Below, in pieces: positions 1-9,438 of a DNA stretch of 64,000 bases (position 1 is its first letter; each line of letters starts with the position of its first letter). The DNA comes from Pelagadaptatus sp034112445 (GTDB lineage: Bacteria; Pseudomonadota; Gammaproteobacteria; Pseudomonadales; Cellvibrionaceae): assembly GCA_034112445.1 (NCBI GenBank), contig JAWUVI010000014.1, forward strand, positions 372,001-436,000, given 5' to 3'. Position numbers and translations under genes: made by a program. A model generated the notes under the pieces. It was given only the letters and a program-made list of their open reading frames with translations, was not told the DNA's origin and searched no databases.

Positions 1-238
1 GGCGCAGCTCGATGATAAGCGTGTGACCCTAGAGATTTCAGATGATGCACGTGAGTGGCTTGCAATTAAGGGGTATGACGAGAAGATGGGCGCGAGACCA
101 ATGGCTAGGTTAATTCAAGATATGCTTAAGAAGCCACTAGCTGAAGAGGTTTTGTTTGGGAATTTATCGCAGTCTGGTGGTGTAGTACATGTAACAGTAG
201 AGGATGAAGAATTGCATTTGGACACTGAGCCGGCATAG
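1..238 (+). CDS. clpA: ClpA, C-terminal end only (5' part outside window)
   Basis: The last 79 or so codons of the ATP-dependent Clp protease unfoldase ClpA, which feeds substrates (including N-degron proteins delivered by ClpS) to ClpP in the cytoplasm. The frame is already open at base 2. The motif GARPMARLIQDMLKKPLAEE is the small C-terminal subdomain of the second AAA+ module, as in E. coli ClpA. The AAA+ Walker motifs lie outside the window. Its neighbours are infA, bpt and aat, the usual Pseudomonas order, and aat/bpt make the N-degrons that ClpS-ClpA reads. The stop codon lies inside a small hairpin. The family call is secure; nothing can be said about the missing part. Confidence 0.93.
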   Translation, partial: AQLDDKRVTLEISDDAREWLAIKGYDEKMGARPMARLIQDMLKKPLAEEVLFGNLSQSGGVVHVTVEDEELHLDTEPA

Positions 239-246
239 ACCGGCTC
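227..246. terminator. Hairpin between convergent clpA and infA
   Basis: A 7-bp GC-rich stem (GAGCCGG / CCGGCTC) with a 6-nt loop that contains the clpA stop codon. No strong T-tract follows on either strand, so it is at best a weak terminator or 3'-end stabilising structure serving two converging genes. Confidence 0.4.
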
Positions 247-268
247 CTGTTACCAAGCCCGGTGAAGC

Positions 269-487
269 CTAGCGGGCGCGGTAAGTAATTCTGCCTTTAC
301 TTAAATCGTAAGGTGTCATTTCGACCTTTACTTTATCACCCGTTAAAATACGAATGTAATTTTTTCTCATTTTGCCAGAAATATGGGCCGTAACAATATG
401 GCCATTTTCTAGTTCCACTCTGAATGTTGTATTCGGCAATGTATCAATAACTTCGCCTTCAAGTTCAATATTGTCTTCTTTTGCCAT
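269..487 (-). CDS. infA: Translation initiation factor IF-1
   Basis: A 72-residue protein starting MAKEDNIELEGEVIDTLPNT, the exact size and sequence type of bacterial IF-1, an S1/OB-fold protein that binds the ribosomal A site during initiation. A longer open frame extends upstream, but the family start at 487 is preceded by AGGTG at suitable spacing, so the short form is chosen. It is last in a minus-strand run after bpt and converges on clpA. The roughly 140-bp gap after bpt leaves room for its own promoter. Confidence 0.97.
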   Translation of the reverse strand: MAKEDNIELEGEVIDTLPNTTFRVELENGHIVTAHISGKMRKNYIRILTGDKVKVEMTPYDLSKGRITYRAR

Positions 488-630
488 TCGGCACGCACCT
501 ATAAATTGTTGAAAAAATGCTCGGTTTTGAGCAGGCGTGAATTGTGCCTGAAAATAACAGGAGAACCAAGAGCTAAGGCCGTTTAAGTCCAATAAATGCG
601 CTAGAAGCATGGAAAAGAAGCTTAAATAAG

Positions 631-1338
631 TTAACTAATGGTAATCCACTGTTTATCAGCCAGCATTTGTAGCGGACGAAAGTGAATTTTATAATTCATT
701 TTTCTTGATTGTTTTATCCAATAGCCTAAGTACAAACACTCAAGACCTTCAGATATAACGTATTCTATTTGCCATAAAATAGCGAAAGTGCCAAGGCTTC
801 GACGTTCATAATCTGGATCATAGAATGTGTATACGGCAGCCAATCCATTATCTAGCCGATCGATCACAGCAACACCAATTAAAGTATCCGTCAGCCAAAA
901 CTCAACATACTCAGTAATATCCCATTCGTTATTTAAAAAGGAACGAAATTGCTCCTCACTTGGCGGGTACATATCACCATCGCAGTGACGCTCATTAATA
1001 TAGCGTTCATATAAATCGTAATAGGCTGTAAATTTAAACGTTTTTGAAACTTTAACGGTTAAATCTGAGTTTTTTTTAAAGCAGCGTTTTTGGCTGCGGG
1101 TTTGTTCGAATTGAGAGGAGACTACTCTCGTTGGGATGCAAGCTGTACATTGCTGACATTTAGGCCTGTATACATGAGTACCGCTTCGACGAAAGCCAAG
1201 CTCAGATAATCTGCTGTATAAGGTTTGATCTACACATTGTTCAGGATCAACAAAAATTGTTGTCGCTTTTCTATCATCTAGATAGCTGCATTCATGGGGA
1301 TGTGTAGCGAATAATTTTATGTTAGATAAATCAGTCAT
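631..1338 (-). CDS. bpt: Aspartate/glutamate leucyltransferase (Bpt; formerly annotated Ate)
   Basis: A 235-residue aminoacyl-tRNA-protein transferase. Members of this group in gammaproteobacteria transfer leucine from Leu-tRNA to proteins with N-terminal Asp or Glu, creating N-degrons for ClpS-ClpAP. Visible family features are the N-terminal cysteine cluster (CSYLDDRKAT, then CQQCTACIPTRV) and the C-terminal acetyltransferase-like region (VYTFYDPDYERRSLG, GYWIKQSRKMNYK). It lies 12 bp downstream of aat, the other N-degron enzyme, in one transcription unit. The older name 'arginyltransferase' is possible, but bacterial members are of the leucyl type. Confidence 0.93.
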   Translation of the reverse strand: MTDLSNIKLFATHPHECSYLDDRKATTIFVDPEQCVDQTLYSRLSELGFRRSGTHVYRPKCQQCTACIPTRVVSSQFEQTRSQKRCFKKNSDLTVKVSKTFKFTAYYDLYERYINERHCDGDMYPPSEEQFRSFLNNEWDITEYVEFWLTDTLIGVAVIDRLDNGLAAVYTFYDPDYERRSLGTFAILWQIEYVISEGLECLYLGYWIKQSRKMNYKIHFRPLQMLADKQWITIS

Positions 1339-1350
1339 AAGGTTATGTAT

Positions 1351-2061
1351 TTAAAATAATTGAAGGTCTTCGTTGTTTATCCAGTTTACGGGTTGATTGC
1401 TTGGTTTTATTTGTCTTTTTAATTCATCACAAAAAATACTTCTGGGTATTTCACGCGCACCTAAGCTTGATAGGTGTTCAGAATGAACCTGACAATCAAT
1501 AAGAGAATAGCCTTGTTTTTGTAAAGCGGAAACCATTGTCACGAAGCCAATTTTGGATGCGTTAGATTGACGACTAAACATAGATTCACCAAAAAAAATA
1601 TTACCCATGGCGATACCATACAAGCCACCAACTAGTGTTTCACCATCCCAAACCTCAACGGAGTGGGCAAATCCTCTTTCATGTAGCTGTTGATAAGCAT
1701 CCAGCATGTCATCGGTTATCCAGGTTCCTTCTTGATTAAGACGAGGCTCTGCACAAGCTTGCATGACACGATGGAAACATTGGTTGGTTGTAACGCGAAA
1801 AGGTTGACGTTTGAGTATTTTGTTTAGGCTTTTTGATACGTGTAGCTCATTTGGGTATAGAACTAAGCGAGGAGAAGGGCTCCACCAAAGAATGGGTTGG
1901 TCTTCTTCAAACCACGGAAATATTCCTAGAGAATAGGCTTTGATCAGGGATCGAGGAGTTAATGCTCCACCTGCAGCTAGGAGACCATTTGGGTCAGACA
2001 GTGCTGTACTGACACTCGGAAAATCAATTGAATTAGCCTCAAGCCAAGGTAAGTTATGCAT
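1351..2061 (-). CDS. aat: Leucyl/phenylalanyl-tRNA-protein transferase
   Basis: A 236-residue Aat enzyme, which adds Leu or Phe from aminoacyl-tRNA to N-terminal Lys/Arg and so generates N-degrons for ClpS-ClpAP. Family signatures are the N-terminal FPSVSTALSDPNGLLAAGG and PWFEEDQPILWWSPSPR segments and the central GGLYGIAMGNIFFGESMFS. Length is normal for the family (about 230-250). It sits between trxB, 42 bp upstream, and bpt, 12 bp downstream, with a 9-bp-stem hairpin just before its start. Confidence 0.96.
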   Translation of the reverse strand: MHNLPWLEANSIDFPSVSTALSDPNGLLAAGGALTPRSLIKAYSLGIFPWFEEDQPILWWSPSPRLVLYPNELHVSKSLNKILKRQPFRVTTNQCFHRVMQACAEPRLNQEGTWITDDMLDAYQQLHERGFAHSVEVWDGETLVGGLYGIAMGNIFFGESMFSRQSNASKIGFVTMVSALQKQGYSLIDCQVHSEHLSSLGAREIPRSIFCDELKRQIKPSNQPVNWINNEDLQLF

Positions 2062-2069
2062 ATTTACGT

Positions 2070-2091
2070 CGCAACCCTTAATAGGGTTGCG
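2070..2091. other. Intergenic hairpin between trxB and aat
   Basis: A perfect 9-bp stem (CGCAACCCT / AGGGTTGCG) with a 4-nt loop TAAT, placed between the trxB stop and the aat start. The minus strand lacks a following T-tract, so full termination is unlikely. It may attenuate read-through or protect the trxB 3' end. Confidence 0.5.
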
Positions 2092-2103
2092 TTGTCTTTA
2101 TTC

Positions 2104-3051
2104 TTAAAGATTGTCTATATACTTTTCAGTATCCAGAGCTGCCATACAGCCCGCGCCCGCCGAGGTGATGGCTTGACGATAAGTATGATCAGCAACATCA
2201 CCAGCAGCAAAAACACCTTCTACATTGGTAGCTGTAGCATTACCTGAAAGCCCTCCATTAATTATGATGTAGCCATCTTTCATTTCTAATTGGCCCTCAA
2301 ATATATCGGTATTAGGCTTGTGGCCAATGGCAATGAAAACACCAGCCACTTCAATTTCTTGAGTGGTATCAGTTTTAGTGCCGCGAAGACGCAGTCCAGT
2401 AACCCCAGAGTCATCACCGAGCACTTCATCCAGCCCGTGATCCCAAATTATATTAATATTTCCATTTTCAGCTTTAGCTAGAATTTTATCTTGTAATATC
2501 TTCTCGGAGCGCAGGCTGTCACGGCGATGAATCAGTGTAACTTCACTGGCAATATTTGAGAGGTAAAGCGCCTCTTCAACAGCCGTGTTACCGCCGCCGA
2601 CAACGGCAACTTTTTTATTGCGATAGAAAAAGCCATCACAGGTCGCACAAGCGCTGACGCCTTTACCCATAAAAGCTTCTTCGGAAGGTAATCCCAAGTA
2701 TTGCGCTGATGCGCCTGTTGCAATGATTAGAGCATCGCATGTGTAAGTGTTAGTGCCTTTCAATACGATAGGTTTTTGGCTTAAATCAGTGGTTTCTATA
2801 TGGTCAAAGATGATTTCAGTATCAAAGCGTTCAGCGTGTTCTTGCATTTGCTGCATTAATTCAGGGCCTTGAAGATTTTCATGTCCGCCAGGCCAGTTTT
2901 CAACTTCTGTCGTGGTGGTTAACTGTCCGCCTTGTTGCATACCCGTAATAACAACTGGTTTAAGGTTGGCTCGGGCGGCGTAAACTGCTGCGGTATAACC
3001 AGCTGGGCCTGAACCTAGGATAATAACCTGATGGTGTTGTGCTTCGCTCAT
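2104..3051 (-). CDS. trxB: Thioredoxin reductase
   Basis: A 315-residue NADPH-dependent flavoenzyme that reduces thioredoxin in the cytoplasm. An N-terminal FAD dinucleotide fold (GSGPAGYTAAVYAA), the redox-active CATC at residues 134-137 followed by DG, the NADPH-binding GGGNTAVEEALYL, and a C-terminal FAD segment (GVFAAGDVADH) are all present. AGGA lies about 8 nt before the ATG. It heads the minus-strand run trxB-aat-bpt-infA and is divergent from ftsK, an arrangement common in Pseudomonas relatives. Confidence 0.97.
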   Translation of the reverse strand: MSEAQHHQVIILGSGPAGYTAAVYAARANLKPVVITGMQQGGQLTTTTEVENWPGGHENLQGPELMQQMQEHAERFDTEIIFDHIETTDLSQKPIVLKGTNTYTCDALIIATGASAQYLGLPSEEAFMGKGVSACATCDGFFYRNKKVAVVGGGNTAVEEALYLSNIASEVTLIHRRDSLRSEKILQDKILAKAENGNINIIWDHGLDEVLGDDSGVTGLRLRGTKTDTTQEIEVAGVFIAIGHKPNTDIFEGQLEMKDGYIIINGGLSGNATATNVEGVFAAGDVADHTYRQAITSAGAGCMAALDTEKYIDNL

Positions 3052-3098
3052 GAATCATTCCTGAATATTGAATATGGTTACCACTTATAATAAGGAAG

Positions 3099-3126
3099 TT
3101 GACACAGCTCGACTAGTAAATAGATT
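3099..3126 (+). promoter_or_regulatory. Candidate sigma-70 promoter for ftsK
   Basis: A perfect -35 TTGACA is followed after 16 bp by TAGATT (4 of 6 matches to -10) in the trxB-ftsK divergent gap. This supports an ftsK transcript starting well upstream of the chosen TTG start. Inference from sequence only. Confidence 0.45.
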
Positions 3127-3305
3127 CAATTAGTTAAATAAGCTCTGTTTATCACCTCTCTTTTGATTGATTATTAGGCAATAATCAATTTCAGTTGGTT
3201 TTTTTACCTTTTGATAGAGGACATGGCCTGCTCACGGCATTAGAATGGCTAAATAAAAATGATAATGGCACGAACAACTTATATTCATATATTTTTGGGG
3301 TTTCT

Positions 3306-5654
3306 TTGAAGTCTTCTGATCACATAGCTCGTAACAGTAATAACAGTGTTGGCCGCTCAACAGCATCTATACGTATCCTCACTGAAGGTGCATTAATTGG
3401 TCTGGTTGCACTTTGTGTTTATCTATTGATGGCATTAATCACATACCATCCCGGTGATCCTGGGTGGTCACAAACGGGTACCAATGAAGTTGTCCGAAAT
3501 GCGGGTGGGCCGACAGGCGCATGGTTAGCAGACGTCTTTTATTCGTTGTTTGGATTTATGTCTTACTTATTCCCTATGATGGTTGCTTATCGGGTTTGGG
3601 TTTTATTGAAAGAGCGCATGAATAGGGTTGAGTTTGATGGCGTGCTCGTGACGTTAAGAGTCATAGGCTTTGTTTTAGTTATGCTTTCATCCACCGGTTT
3701 TACAACTTTATATCAAGGCGTAGAAAGTGAGTTGCTGCCTTTTTCAAATGGCGGCTTACTTGGTTCAAGCGTGGCCTCATCAATGGAATTGGCTCTTGGC
3801 TATATAGGCAGTGCTGTTTTGCTTATTTCCATCTTCTTGTTTGGATTAACGGTTTTTGTGGATCTATCGTGGTTTTCCTTAATGGATCGTATAGGCGGTT
3901 TTACGCTGGCAATCATTAATAAAATCAGCAGCATTCTTGAGCAAAGAAAAAAACAAAAACAAGAAAAGAGGCAATTAGAAGAAACTCAAAAAGCTCGACA
4001 AGTTACTTTTAGGGAGAAGGTTAAAATAGTGGAGTCTAAGGCTCCTCCTAAAATCACAGAGCCGATCAAAAAAGCTAAAACGGGTGTAAAAGCTCAAAAA
4101 GAAAAACAAACTTCTTTGTTTGAAACCGCTTCAGTAGGGGAGTTTCCAGCTTTAGGTTTGTTGGATCCAGCTGATGATAAAAGTGACAAGTCCTACTCGA
4201 AAGAATCTCTTGAGGCGATGTCACGGCTGCTTGAATTGAAGTTAAAAGATTTTGGTATTGAGGTTCAAGTTGTATCTGTATTGCCTGGGCCGGTGGTAAC
4301 ACGTTTCGAAATTCAACCTGCCGCGGGTATCAAGGCGAGTCGCATCAGTGGCTTAGCAAAAGACTTAGCTCGCTCCTTAGCCGTTATCAGTGTCAGGGTT
4401 GTGGAAGTTATTCCCGGAAAATCAGTTATGGGTGTTGAGATACCCAATGAACACCGAGAAATGGTTAGACTCAGTGAAGTTATTTCGACTGAGCTGTATG
4501 AAAAATCAAAGTCGCCACTGACCATGGCACTTGGTCATGATATTGCTGGTGAGCCGGTTATTGCCGACCTTGCCAAAATGCCCCATTTGCTGGTTGCCGG
4601 TACAACAGGCTCGGGTAAGTCAGTCGGTGTCAATGTCATGTTGCTAAGCTTGTTATACAAATCAACACCTAAAGATGTTCGTCTTATATTAGTTGATCCC
4701 AAAATGTTGGAGCTTTCTGTTTATGAAGGCATCCCACATTTATTGACCCCCGTAATTACTGATATGAAAGATGCGGCTAATGGATTGCGTTGGTGTGTTG
4801 GTGAAATGGAGCGCCGCTATAAACTTATGGCGGCAATGGGTGTTCGTAACCTAGCGGGCTTTAATCGCAAAATAGAGGACGCCATTAAACAGGGTGAGCC
4901 TATTAAAGATCCACTGTGGATCCCTGAAGATAATTTTATGCCTGGCGTCGAGGTGGCACCAGCACCAGATTTAGTCGCTTTGCCAGCAATTGTTGTGGTT
5001 ATTGATGAATTCGCTGACATGATGATGGTTGTTGGTAAGAAGGTTGAGCAACTTATTGCTCGCATCGCCCAAAAAGCTCGGGCGGCAGGAATCCATCTTA
5101 TATTAGCGACTCAACGACCTTCGGTTGATGTGATTACTGGTTTGATTAAGGCTAATGTTCCAACCCGCATGGCTTTTCAAGTGTCATCAAAAATTGATTC
5201 TAGGACTATTCTCGATCAGGGCGGTGCGGAGCAATTGTTAGGTCATGGTGATATGTTGTACTTGCCACCTGGAACCAGTGTTCCACAGCGAGTTCACGGT
5301 GCTTTTATTGATGACCATGAAGTCCATAAGGTAGTTGAAGACTGGAAGCGACGCGGCCAGCCTGATTATCTTGAAGGCGTCATAGATGACAGCACTAATA
5401 GCATCCCTGTTCCGGGGCTTAGTACTGAAGGTGAAGAAGGGTCAGATGATGAGTCTGATCCTTTGTATGATGAAGCAGTTGAGTTTGTAACTGAAACACG
5501 TAAGGCTTCTATTTCTTCAGTACAAAGAAAATTAAGAGTTGGGTACAACCGTGCTGCTAGATTAATTGAAACTATGGAAGCTTCTGGTGTCATAACAGAA
5601 GCCGGAAATAATGGCAGTCGTGAAGTTTTAGCGCCAGCGCCACCCAGACGCTAA
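3306..5654 (+). CDS. ftsK: DNA translocase FtsK
   Basis: A divisome-anchored motor that pumps chromosome dimers apart and activates XerCD at dif. From the N-terminus: four membrane segments in about the first 190 residues, a short charged linker (shorter than in E. coli), the RecA-like motor with Walker A AGTTGSGKS and Walker B IVVVIDEFAD, and the gamma winged helix (about the last 65 residues) that reads KOPS. The open frame extends to a TTG at 3195 without a ribosome site. The TTG at 3306 is preferred because GGGG precedes it and it leaves the roughly 35-residue cytoplasmic leader usual in the family. It begins the ftsK-lolA-rarA-crcB-serS-cysG run. Confidence 0.95.
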   Translation: MKSSDHIARNSNNSVGRSTASIRILTEGALIGLVALCVYLLMALITYHPGDPGWSQTGTNEVVRNAGGPTGAWLADVFYSLFGFMSYLFPMMVAYRVWVLLKERMNRVEFDGVLVTLRVIGFVLVMLSSTGFTTLYQGVESELLPFSNGGLLGSSVASSMELALGYIGSAVLLISIFLFGLTVFVDLSWFSLMDRIGGFTLAIINKISSILEQRKKQKQEKRQLEETQKARQVTFREKVKIVESKAPPKITEPIKKAKTGVKAQKEKQTSLFETASVGEFPALGLLDPADDKSDKSYSKESLEAMSRLLELKLKDFGIEVQVVSVLPGPVVTRFEIQPAAGIKASRISGLAKDLARSLAVISVRVVEVIPGKSVMGVEIPNEHREMVRLSEVISTELYEKSKSPLTMALGHDIAGEPVIADLAKMPHLLVAGTTGSGKSVGVNVMLLSLLYKSTPKDVRLILVDPKMLELSVYEGIPHLLTPVITDMKDAANGLRWCVGEMERRYKLMAAMGVRNLAGFNRKIEDAIKQGEPIKDPLWIPEDNFMPGVEVAPAPDLVALPAIVVVIDEFADMMMVVGKKVEQLIARIAQKARAAGIHLILATQRPSVDVITGLIKANVPTRMAFQVSSKIDSRTILDQGGAEQLLGHGDMLYLPPGTSVPQRVHGAFIDDHEVHKVVEDWKRRGQPDYLEGVIDDSTNSIPVPGLSTEGEEGSDDESDPLYDEAVEFVTETRKASISSVQRKLRVGYNRAARLIETMEASGVITEAGNNGSREVLAPAPPRR

Positions 5655-5708
5655 TTTATAGCAAACCGACAAGAAGACAGTCCAGCAGCCAACAAGAAAA
5701 CTATTGCC

Positions 5709-6341
5709 ATGTTAAGCATAAATAGATTGAAGACGCGTTTATACATTACCGTATTTTTGTCGCTCTATACTTTTGCAAGCTCACATGCGACTGACGACGC
5801 AAAAATATTGGTAGAGAAATTATCCCTAGTTCAATCTTTGTCTGGGCTTTTTACACAGCATACTTATACCAATTTGGATGAGTTAATTTCCAAAGCAAAT
5901 GGTAAGTTTTCATTACAAGTACCCAATAAATTAAATTGGCAAACTTTTGATCCATTTCCACAAAGTTTAATCAGTGATGGGAAAACTATGTGGTTATATG
6001 ACCCAGATCTTGAGCAAGTAACGGTCAGTAAAATAACAGATCAATTGGAAAACACACCAGCCATTATTTTTTCAGGTGACTTTATTTCTCTTGAAAAAAA
6101 ATACACAGTGACACAATTGAATCAAAATCAATTCCAGTTAACGCCTATAGCTGATGAATCGTTATTTAAATTCATTCGTATAGGTTTTGACCATGAGCAA
6201 CTGGTTAGTTTAGAGATGTTTGATCAAATGGCTCAAAAAACGATTTATTCTTTTTCTGAGACCTCTGTCTCTGTTATTGACGATGAATCCGTTTTTGAGT
6301 TCTTGCCACCCGAAGGTGTAGACGTGTTGATCAATGACTGA
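5709..6341 (+). CDS. lolA: Outer-membrane lipoprotein carrier protein LolA
   Basis: A 210-residue periplasmic chaperone that carries lipoproteins from LolCDE to LolB. There is an N-terminal signal peptide (hydrophobic stretch to about residue 26, cleavage near SSHA/TDD). The mature LolA core has the typical QSLSGLFTQHTYT opening, then NKLNWQTFDPFPQSLISDGK and a TMWLYDPDLEQV strand. It lies 54 bp after ftsK and overlaps rarA by 8 bp, so translation of the two is probably coupled. Sequence family and position between ftsK and rarA both agree. Confidence 0.95.
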   Translation: MLSINRLKTRLYITVFLSLYTFASSHATDDAKILVEKLSLVQSLSGLFTQHTYTNLDELISKANGKFSLQVPNKLNWQTFDPFPQSLISDGKTMWLYDPDLEQVTVSKITDQLENTPAIIFSGDFISLEKKYTVTQLNQNQFQLTPIADESLFKFIRIGFDHEQLVSLEMFDQMAQKTIYSFSETSVSVIDDESVFEFLPPEGVDVLIND

Positions 6342-7728
6342 TTTATTCTCTCAAGATTCATTAGTGGCAACACATGGAACATCATCAATTAATAACTCCG
6401 TGATTCAACCACTTGCTGCTCGAATGCGTCCGCGTCATCCCGATCAATACATTGGGCAAGAACATTTATTTTCTTCAGGTAAACCTTTAAGAGAAGCGAT
6501 CCTTAATAAGCAATTACACTCGATGATTTTATGGGGGCCTCCAGGTGTTGGCAAAACATCTATGGCTAAGATGATCGCCGAAGTTTCTGATGCACACTTC
6601 GAAACAATTTCAGCTGTGCTTGCTGGTGTAAAAGATATTCGTGCGGCAATAAGCCAAGCGCAAATGATGCGTCAGCAATCAAACAAAGACACCATCCTGT
6701 TTGTTGATGAAGTGCATCGATTTAATAAAGCACAGCAAGATGCTTTTTTACCTTATGTCGAAGACGGCACTGTAATTTTTATTGGTGCAACTACTGAAAA
6801 CCCATCCTTCTCTTTGAATAACGCCTTACTTTCACGCTCGCGTGTTTATGTGTTACGCAGTTTAAAGTCAGAACAGTTATTGAACATGATGCAACAAGCT
6901 CTAACGGATACTGAGCGCGGGCTGGGGCAGTGTAATATCACACTGGATGAAGGCGTTTTAGAAACACTTTCTCATGCCGCTGATGGCGATGGCCGTAAAG
7001 CATTAAATTTATTGGAAATCTGCTCTGATTTGGCAGAGCAAAATAATGGCAGTAAACATATATCCACATCAACTGTTGCAGAAATTTTAGCCAACGATGT
7101 GCGACGATTTGATAAAGACGGTGATGTTTTTTACGAACAAATATCCGCTTTACATAAATCGGTTCGAGGTTCAGCAGCCGACGCTGCGTTGTATTGGTTT
7201 GCTCGAATGATCGACGGGGGTTGCGATCCTCTTTATATCGCAAGACGCGTCGTACGAATGGCCAGTGAAGAAATTGGTAACGCAGATCCTCGTGCGTTAC
7301 AGATCAGTTTAAATGCATGGGAAGTGCAGGAACGTCTCGGCAGCCCCGAAGGGGAGTTGGCCATTGCTCAAGCGATAACCTATTTAGCTGCCGCCCCAAA
7401 GAGTAATGCAGTATATAAGGCTTTCAACAAAGTAATGGCGGATGTAAAATCCCAGCCTAGTTATGATGTTCCGGTTCATCTACGCAACGCACCGACTCAA
7501 TTAATGAAAACATTAGAGTATGGTGCTGAGTATAAGTACGCTCACGACTACCCTGAAGGCTATGCAGCAGGAGAAAAATATTTACCGCGAGAATTAGATG
7601 GCTCTCGCTACTATCTGCCGGTAAACAGGGGGTTGGAAATTAAAATACAAGAAAAATTAAGTCATTTGGACGATTTAACTTTTAGTAGTGAATGGCAGCG
7701 GTATTCAGACGATGACATTAATGAATAA
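6334..7728 (+). CDS. rarA: Replication-associated recombination protein A (MgsA/RarA AAA+ ATPase)
   Basis: A 464-residue AAA+ clamp-loader-like ATPase acting at stalled replication forks. Features are the opening RMRPRHPDQYIGQEHLF, Walker A GPPGVGKTS, Walker B ILFVDEVHRFNKAQQDAFLP, sensor 1 GATTENPSF and an arginine-containing SRSRVYVL. The C-terminal tetramerisation region ends in KYLPRELDGSRYYLP. It starts within the lolA end (8-bp overlap). Length and motifs are normal for the family. Confidence 0.96.
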   Translation: MTDLFSQDSLVATHGTSSINNSVIQPLAARMRPRHPDQYIGQEHLFSSGKPLREAILNKQLHSMILWGPPGVGKTSMAKMIAEVSDAHFETISAVLAGVKDIRAAISQAQMMRQQSNKDTILFVDEVHRFNKAQQDAFLPYVEDGTVIFIGATTENPSFSLNNALLSRSRVYVLRSLKSEQLLNMMQQALTDTERGLGQCNITLDEGVLETLSHAADGDGRKALNLLEICSDLAEQNNGSKHISTSTVAEILANDVRRFDKDGDVFYEQISALHKSVRGSAADAALYWFARMIDGGCDPLYIARRVVRMASEEIGNADPRALQISLNAWEVQERLGSPEGELAIAQAITYLAAAPKSNAVYKAFNKVMADVKSQPSYDVPVHLRNAPTQLMKTLEYGAEYKYAHDYPEGYAAGEKYLPRELDGSRYYLPVNRGLEIKIQEKLSHLDDLTFSSEWQRYSDDDINE

Positions 7729-7755
7729 TGATATTACTCAAATAAGGTGCTTAAT

Positions 7756-8130
7756 ATGGCTTGGATAGCCGTTGCTTGTGGAGGTGCGTTAGGTGCTCTT
7801 TGCCGATACGCAATTATGATTTATTCAGCCTCTCTGGCTGCCCACCGCTTTCCAGTAGCTACCCTAAGCGTCAATATTTTAGGGTCGTTATTAATTGGTT
7901 GTGTTTACGTATTAGTTATAGAGAAAATGGCTTTGCCTGATCATTGGCGACTCATTCTTATGGCTGGATTTTTAGGTGCGTTTACAACTTTTTCAACTTT
8001 TGCTCTAGAAGCTTTATTATTGTGGCAAAATGGCCACAGTTATATGGCGGTTGGATATATTATTACTAGTTTGGTGTGCTGCTTAACCGCTGTTACGCTT
8101 GGTTATCAACTTACATTTCGTTTTTTCTAA
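7756..8130 (+). CDS. crcB: Fluoride channel Fluc/CrcB
   Basis: A 124-residue four-helix membrane protein that exports fluoride as a dual-topology dimer. Family motifs are GGALGALCRYA, the NILGSLLIG segment with the pore Asn, and GFLGAFTTFSTFALE with the conserved Phe residues. The open frame allows a GTG at 7747, but AAGG sits 8 nt before the ATG at 7756, so that start is chosen. No fluoride riboswitch could sit upstream because only 27 bp separate it from rarA, so it is probably expressed constitutively with the operon. Confidence 0.94.
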   Translation: MAWIAVACGGALGALCRYAIMIYSASLAAHRFPVATLSVNILGSLLIGCVYVLVIEKMALPDHWRLILMAGFLGAFTTFSTFALEALLLWQNGHSYMAVGYIITSLVCCLTAVTLGYQLTFRFF

Positions 8131-8141
8131 TTGGTTTTTTT

Positions 8142-9419
8142 ATGCTTGATCTTAAATTTATTCGTACCAACCCTGATGCCGTAGCAACTTTGTTGCGAAA
8201 GAAAGGTTTTGAATTTGACGTTACACTTTTTGTAACTCTAGAAGAAGAACGCCGTCAAATTCAAGTTAAAACAGAAAACCTGCAGCAAGAAAGAAATACG
8301 CGTTCAAAAGGTATCGGTAAGGCTAAAGCAAACGGAGAAGATATTGCTCCATTGTTGCAGCAAGTTGATGATCTCAAACAACAATTGTCTGATGCGCAAG
8401 CTGAGTTAAATGGTGTTCAGGCTAAAATGCATGAGCTATTGAGTCACATGCCTAACATCCCTGCTGACGCAGTTCCTGTTGGTAAAACTGAAGACGACAA
8501 TGTTGAACTCCGTAACTGGGGTACGCCTAAAGACTTTTCATTTGAGGTCAAAGACCATGTCGATATTGGCGCTGATATTGGTGAGCTAGATCTCGATACG
8601 GCAGCGAAATTAACCGGTTCTCGTTTTGCTGTTATGCAAGGCGGTATCGCGCGACTTCACCGTGCTTTAATTCAATTTATGCTCAATACTCATATCGGCC
8701 AACATGGCTATACCGAAGTCTATGTTCCTTATGCAGTTAATCGCGAGTCTCTTTATGGAACAGGCCAGCTACCTAAATTTGAAGATGATCTGTTTAAGTT
8801 AAACGATGAACGTGATTTGTATTTAATTCCTACTGCTGAAGTCCCTGTAACCAATATATTGCGTGGCGAAGTTGTTTCTGATGAGGCTAAGTTGCCAATC
8901 AAGTATGTATGTCACACTCCTTGTTTCCGTTCAGAGGCTGGCAGTCATGGCCGTGACACTCGCGGCATGATTCGACAGCATCAGTTTGATAAAGTTGAGC
9001 TGGTTCAATTCGTAAAACCAGAAGCTTCTGACGCCGCTTTAGAAGAATTAACGGGTAATGCTGAAGCTATCTTGCAGGCGCTTAACTTACCTTATCGCAC
9101 GGTAATTTTGTGTGGCGGTGATTTAGGGTTTTCTTCTGCTAAAACTTACGACATTGAAGTCTGGTTGCCTTCTCAAGAAAAATATCGTGAAATTTCATCT
9201 TGCAGTACTTTCGGTGATTTCCAAGCACGCCGGATGATGACTCGTTATCGCAGTAACGCAACGGGAAAGCCCGAATTGCTTCATACCGTTAATGGCTCTG
9301 GCTTAGCCGTTGGCAGAACGTTGATTGCCGTATTGGAAAACTATCAGCAAGAAGATGGAAGCGTTTTGGTCCCCGATGTACTTCAGCCTTATATGGGTGG
9401 TATAACTCAAATAGGTTGA
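8142..9419 (+). CDS. serS: Seryl-tRNA synthetase
   Basis: A 425-residue class II synthetase that charges tRNA-Ser. An N-terminal two-helix coiled-coil arm (about residues 30-105) precedes the catalytic core with motif 2 FRSEAGSHGRDTRGMIRQHQF and the motif 3 region NGSGLAVGRTLIAVLENY. The frame opens 66 bp earlier inside crcB, but the standard family start MLDLKFIRTNP is at 8142, 11 bp after crcB. It is followed 19 bp later by cysG, as in Pseudomonas. Confidence 0.97.
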   Translation: MLDLKFIRTNPDAVATLLRKKGFEFDVTLFVTLEEERRQIQVKTENLQQERNTRSKGIGKAKANGEDIAPLLQQVDDLKQQLSDAQAELNGVQAKMHELLSHMPNIPADAVPVGKTEDDNVELRNWGTPKDFSFEVKDHVDIGADIGELDLDTAAKLTGSRFAVMQGGIARLHRALIQFMLNTHIGQHGYTEVYVPYAVNRESLYGTGQLPKFEDDLFKLNDERDLYLIPTAEVPVTNILRGEVVSDEAKLPIKYVCHTPCFRSEAGSHGRDTRGMIRQHQFDKVELVQFVKPEASDAALEELTGNAEAILQALNLPYRTVILCGGDLGFSSAKTYDIEVWLPSQEKYREISSCSTFGDFQARRMMTRYRSNATGKPELLHTVNGSGLAVGRTLIAVLENYQQEDGSVLVPDVLQPYMGGITQIG

Positions 9420-9438
9420 CCAGTATTTTAATGAGACT

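Noticed and set aside
2056..2481. Plus-strand frames opposite trxB and aat
   Set aside because: They are shadows of conserved genes on the other strand and lack family resemblance and ribosome sites.
7729..7755. Fluoride riboswitch before crcB
   Set aside because: Only 27 bp separate rarA and crcB, too short for the aptamer.
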